Assembly: GCA_016617855.1 (NCBI GenBank)
Contig: JAECUM010004932.1
Coordinates: 104,188 to 168,187 of the forward strand
Reading direction: 5' to 3'
From: Megalonaias nervosa
Taxonomy: Eukaryota; Mollusca; Bivalvia; Unionida; Unionidae
Length of the DNA stretch: 64,000 nt
Position numbers and translations under genes: made by a program. The stretch's first letter is position 1. Each line of letters opens with the position of its first letter. Positions 56,301 through 62,300 of this stretch are shown one piece after another. Under the pieces are notes generated by a model. It worked only from the letters and a program-made list of their open reading frames with translations, ran no database searches and had not been told where the DNA came from.

Positions 56301-59300
56301 CTACCAGATACCAAATAGATATATGTGCATTGAAATAATATAAAATGCATTATGATTCTTTTTCTAAAGGGTTAAAATAAATGCATGTAAAAGCTAATAT
56401 TTTATTAGCAGATTACAGAAATGATGTTGATTCATCAAACACATTTAGGAAACACTACTTTATCATCTCTGGCTAATTTTTTTTGAGTCTTTAAATTTGT
56501 GGTTCAGGGCAACACTCAAATTCACAAAAAATGGTGCCTCATGAAAGTTAGTGTTACTGCAGTGTATCCACTGTTACTAAAAGTAAAACTTGAAACTCAT
56601 TCTTAAAAACACTCAGTAGCATTTGAGTAAATTGACAGAAGTATAATGGCAGAAAGGTCTTTCAAAATTTCCAGAAATGATGCCAGTTCAACTACAAATA
56701 TAGTACCATTACTGAAGGGGCCGTGAGTGGCCGAGTGGTCTAAAGTGCTCACCGTTACGAATCACTGCCATCTCACCTCTGTCTGCACGGGTTCAAGTCT
56801 CAGGCTTGGCTAATGTGGGTATGTGAGAAAGCTTGCCAGTAGCTTCTCGTGGGTCAGTGGTTCTTACCGGGGTTTCCCAGGGTTCTTCCTCCACCAGTTA
56901 TACTGGCCACCATGTATAGCCTATCTTGTGCTGAAAAATGGCCTTAAACCCTACAACAGCAACAACAACCATTACTGAAAATAGAAGAAGATTGTAACAG
57001 CTTTATCTCTAAATAGAATTTGACCAATTATAGTAGAAAGCATCCTGGCAAATAAGAGCTTTTCCATATTGGATACAGTGATCCTGATGTGCCATCAGAT
57101 AGGGATGAAGATAAAAAAATTCACAGTTGTTTTCTTAACATGTTTGAGCAAGAGCATTGGAAGAACTCTTACAGAAAGCATCCTACTGACTTGTATTTCA
57201 TGGCCAACTGCCCTTGCATTTGTCTATGTAGACAGATGGCAACAATTTGTACAATCTCCTACCAACTTGAGCATCTTTGTTTTTTTCTTATTTTTCACAG
57301 ATGATCTTCCAAAATTACTGGATGAGTATGCCGAGGTTTGGGATCTTGTCAGGGAAAATTTAGGTAAGACAGAAACAAGTGTTTAATTAAATTTCCAGAA
57401 TTACAGTAGCGTTGCATTATGAAAATATATGATTTATGTTCTGTAGACTTCTCTTTATCTGTTTTAACATCAAATACTTTTTTTAAAACTGAGACACCAT
57501 CAGAACTATGCATGGTCACCATACATGCAGCATGTAAACTGCTGCATGGAGTGACTGTTTGTTCTCTGAAAGAACATCTACCAAATTTTGATAACTGGAT
57601 TAACTATTTGATGTCATCAGTATCAAAGCATTCAGTTGAAGTTGCTTTAATTTGTTTTGACCTTTTCTCTAAAATTGTCTCTAGATGTTTTCATAAATCC
57701 ATGATATGGCACTTATTTGTGGAAAACTTGACATTCATAACAGTAACAGATTTGAATTTACCCTAGACATTTATATATCAGAGATCCAAACTGTGATATA
57801 TCCCAGACTTGACTGACATATGAGCTCAAATGACTGTTCACTAATTCAGCCTTTCAGATATTGGGAGTAAGGTGCCCATAATTATCCCTTGCTGTTCTTT
57901 GGTTATTTTTTTTTTCCAGGTTGCGCATGGGTCTGTACTGTAAACATTACTTCATTCCCTTCCAGAATGTTCTTTATAACTATTGTGTGGTAGTATAACA
58001 GCACACATCTAACCTTCAGTACAGAATGTGTTGAGCCAAAACCATAATTAAAAATAAAAGATGCTAGCAACAACAACTGACTGTTACTGTGATCCTTCAA
58101 GACTTGTTGGAGGACATCATTCAATAAAACTTGACCATCAAACTTTACTTTGTATGCCTGTTAAACAAGTGCTATGTATTTTCAAGCTAGTAAGCCTGCT
58201 TTTTGTCACTTCAGTATTAATTTTTGTGGGCCCATGTTAGTGAAAGTGAACAATAGCAGTAACCTTTCCATCACCAACTGCAGCATGAATAGTTTGTTAG
58301 GATTTGGTGAAGATTTTTGTTGCATGTATTACTTAAACTCCTCGATATATTTGCATTTGGTTTTATTTATTTAAAGTTTTTCATTTGCATATATTTCCTA
58401 AATCCCTTGTTAGATTCTTTTCAAACATGGCATGACACATTTTGAAGCAGAGCCGATTCATTCTGTAAAATGTTCACTTGCCTCATTTACCTATGAATCA
58501 AAGTTACTATCAGAGAAAACGTTTATTACAGTTTTGGTTAAAGTTTCTTAACTTATTCATAATTTCTAGATCCCTTTCATCAATTTTCTTCATATTTGGG
58601 ATGTATCATTATGAAGCTAAGACAATGCTTTTGGTGACGTGCACACAAGATCCTTTGACCTTGTGCAGGGCTGTACAAATTTTATAAAAAGTTAGCTTGC
58701 CCAAGGCAGGCTGACTGGAAAATTAAACTTGTCTTTGAAGAATTTGAACTTGCCTAAAACAAGAATGAAATCGAGTCCTGACTGAAATATTCCAATATCA
58801 GTGAATTCACTCTTTGCTTTTTTCTGGGGAGTGTTGTATCTATTCACATGTCTGCTTCTGCTTCCATGTCATCCAGGTTTTACCTTGAAATCAGCCAGGT
58901 TTTACCTTGAAATCAGCCACATGCATTTATACAATCTTTGATAAGCCGACTTTTCAGAATGCTTCAAGAACACATATTTGTATCCATTTAATTTTTACAG
59001 GTATGGTACATATAAATGCAAAATGAATGTGCTGATGTATGTATTGTGGCAAGATTGCAAAGTGTACAACTTGAAAAACATAAAGCATTACTAAATGAAC
59101 GTGAACTCTCTCTCTCTCTCCCTCTCTCTCTCTTTCTCTCTCTCTCTCTCTTTCTCGTACCTTGCAAACCTGAACCTACCTTAGCAGAATTTGAACTTGA
59201 TCCAATCATTGAACAACGGGAGTTCTAAAACCTGTTGTGGTCAAAGTCACAGTCACAGAAACTTTGCATTAAGGTTTTTAGTTAAAGCTTTTTATTTCTT

Positions 59301-62300
59301 TTTATTTCCCAAACCCATGATAAATTATACAACTGGAAAGGTTGCTTCATTGTTCTGGATAATTCATGATCATTAGTAAATTCCCATACCCAGAACTCAT
59401 ACTTCAAACTCTGAAGATATTTACGCTCTGAGTATGGGAAATTACTAATAATCTTGACAAGTTATGTTCACACTTGGCTGAATCATGATAAAGCCAAGTC
59501 AGTTCATTTAGTGAAATGTATGCATATCCTTTGTCTTAGTGGTCAAGGTCACAGTCATAGAATGTTTGCTTTAAGGTTTGTTTGTTTGCTATATTTCCTA
59601 AATACTTGATGGATTTTTTTCTTACTTGGGTTGACTCGCACAATATTGGGGTCAAGGTCACATTATCATAGAAAATTTGCATCAAAGCAGTTTAAGTTTT
59701 TTATTTGCTTACATATCTTTAATACCTTTATGGATTTTCGTCATGCTTGGATGAATCATTATGAAGCTAAGACAATTCATTCAGCAATGTGTGTTTTGAG
59801 CTCATTGATCTTGAGTTCAGGGTCACAATAATAGAAATTTTGCATTGAGACTTTAAAGTTTTCATTTGTTTTAAAACAACTTGATGGGCTTTGTTCATAC
59901 ATTTGATGGATCATTATAAAGCTAAGACAGTTCATTATGCAACATGCTCACTCTCCTCCTGTGATTGTTGGGTCAAGGTCACAGATTTTACAGGAATGCT
60001 CTGACTGGGGTCTCAACATGCAGACCAAGGCCTTCTTGTTAGTATGAGTAGAGTGGAATAAAATATGAGATCATGCACAAGTGCATGGAATAGCCTAACA
60101 CTTGAATCATTCCTCTTCCAATCCTTACAGTATTTGTACCTAAGGAATACCGTAGACACCGTATTGATGACTCCACACCTGTGTCACAGCTTCTGCCTAC
60201 AGCAAGTGATGCTGGCCAGTGTGCCTACTCTGTACTGGAGTTCCTGTTCCACAAACAGAATGATTTTCTTGATAATTATTACCAAAAGGCCAAAAGGAGG
60301 TAAGATATCAGAGTTCATGGCAAACTTCAGTCTACACGTAAAGGTACATGGGCTGTTAATTACTCCTACTATGTAATGTCATCACCAGCGTCCACAGGGA
60401 GTAAGGCTGACAGCAATGTCCATTTACAACAAGGGCTTGCTGTATTAATTGATGTAACATGTTATATTAAATCTAATGTGGAAAACTATCTTGACAAATG
60501 TTTGAGATAAGTCATGCAAAATCTTTATGGGCCCATATAGTTTAATCAAAACTTGCAGATGAAAACTGTTTTAAATGACTATTTTGCCAACAAAGTCAGA
60601 CTTTGATGAGTGTTATTTTCTTTTATTTTTGCATTATTGAAAAGAAATTTAATAGAATACCTTTTGGAAATTGTTGTATGATGGAAAATTCTAAGAAAAT
60701 TATGAGGCATTCCATTTTGGAATATAAGTAAAAGATTTTTTTGTTATTGGTTTTATCAGCACTTTTAGCACACTGGTTTCTCATGCCAAGGAAACTGGAG
60801 CTAAATACCTTTCCCAAGGACACACTGGGGCTATTGACCTGGGCCTGCTTTGGTGGCTATTAATCCTGCTACCCTTGGATTACAAGCCTGACAATCTACT
60901 AACTACTCCGCCATGGCCCTTTTAATAAAAGATTAAGAACTGCAAGTTTATTGAGCAGTAACAACATAAAATTTAGTATAAAAATTTCTCTTTACAATTG
61001 TTTATCAGTATTAGATAGAATCAAATTTATCAATATTAGAATGACAGAATCAAACAATTGAAATTTTATTTCAACTTTGAACAACCTGTGCTCTACCCCC
61101 ATTCCTTCTCACTATGCAGCTTGTCATTAGGGTTTGTTCACATGCTTGATATCATAGGAACAAAGGCTTATTTGCTGGCAAATTGTTCTAATACTTAGCA
61201 TATCTAGGGTTCATGGTACAATCCTGCACTCTCATATGCTGCATAATGCATGCAAGCCTTGACATTCAACTGGTATCCAAATTTTTTTCCTATTCTTGAA
61301 TGTACATTTTAGTGATAATCACTTTGCATAAATCTTGGGCTATAAGCTCAGCACCTAATGTAACTGGTGCTTCTGTGTGTGCCTCATCTCTAAGATTGTA
61401 TACAATAGTTATCCATTTTATTTGGGATCGCAAAATTTGATCCAAGTTTTTGCTGTTCAACTCTACAGTTTTTACAATGGCAGGATGAAAAGTTAAAAAA
61501 AGATATAATACTAATGACTCATTGGAAGAGAAACAACTGACCTCGGAGAAAAGGTGATTGCTTAATAAAGGTATGTTTCTTTAATATCTTAGTTTATGAA
61601 ATTTCTGAAGCACTGGATGTTTAAGGTATGTAGTACTTTTAAATAGTTCTTTATGTTTTCTTTCTTCTCGAATTAACAAAAGGAGTGAACCTAAAATTAA
61701 CATGTATATGACCATTGGGGGATTCCACCTTTTGGCATATGGATTTGTCCTCATCAAGAAGGAGCAGACATCAATCATGCCAACACTGTAAAATCCTAAT
61801 TCCTTAATCACAGCCTTAGTTATCAAATTCCCCTAAATATTATTTGATTTTTGCTAATTCAAAAATTCCTCAACTAGTCTTCTCATTTTTCATGAGCGAA
61901 TTGAGTGATTTGTGATCTGTGATATTTGGGGTTTAACACCATGACAGGTAATACATGTTGGCTAGTATATTTGGTGGAAGAAGAGCCTGGGAAGAACCAC
62001 TGACCCACAGGAAGCTACTGGCAAGCTTTCTCACATATTCATATTGGTTGAACCAAGACTCCAGCCCATGTGGACAGAGGTGAGATGTGAATGATATGTA
62101 AGGATGAGAGACTTAGACCACTTAGCCACCTGCTGCCCAAGAAAATTCATTGAATTAAGTCCTCCTGGCCATCCATCCATGTATACAGACATTTTTAAAG
62201 ATAGAGGCATACTTACATTGCAACACTCCATGGCACCATCTTGAGTCATTTAGCAGATAAAGCCTTCATGTATACTGCAGAAATTACAGCCTTACTGAAA

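Noticed and set aside
57419..57766. 115-codon open frame in intron 18
   Set aside because: No recognisable domain, no splice or promoter support, and composition like the surrounding intron. Kept out as chance, though it is the longest unexplained frame.
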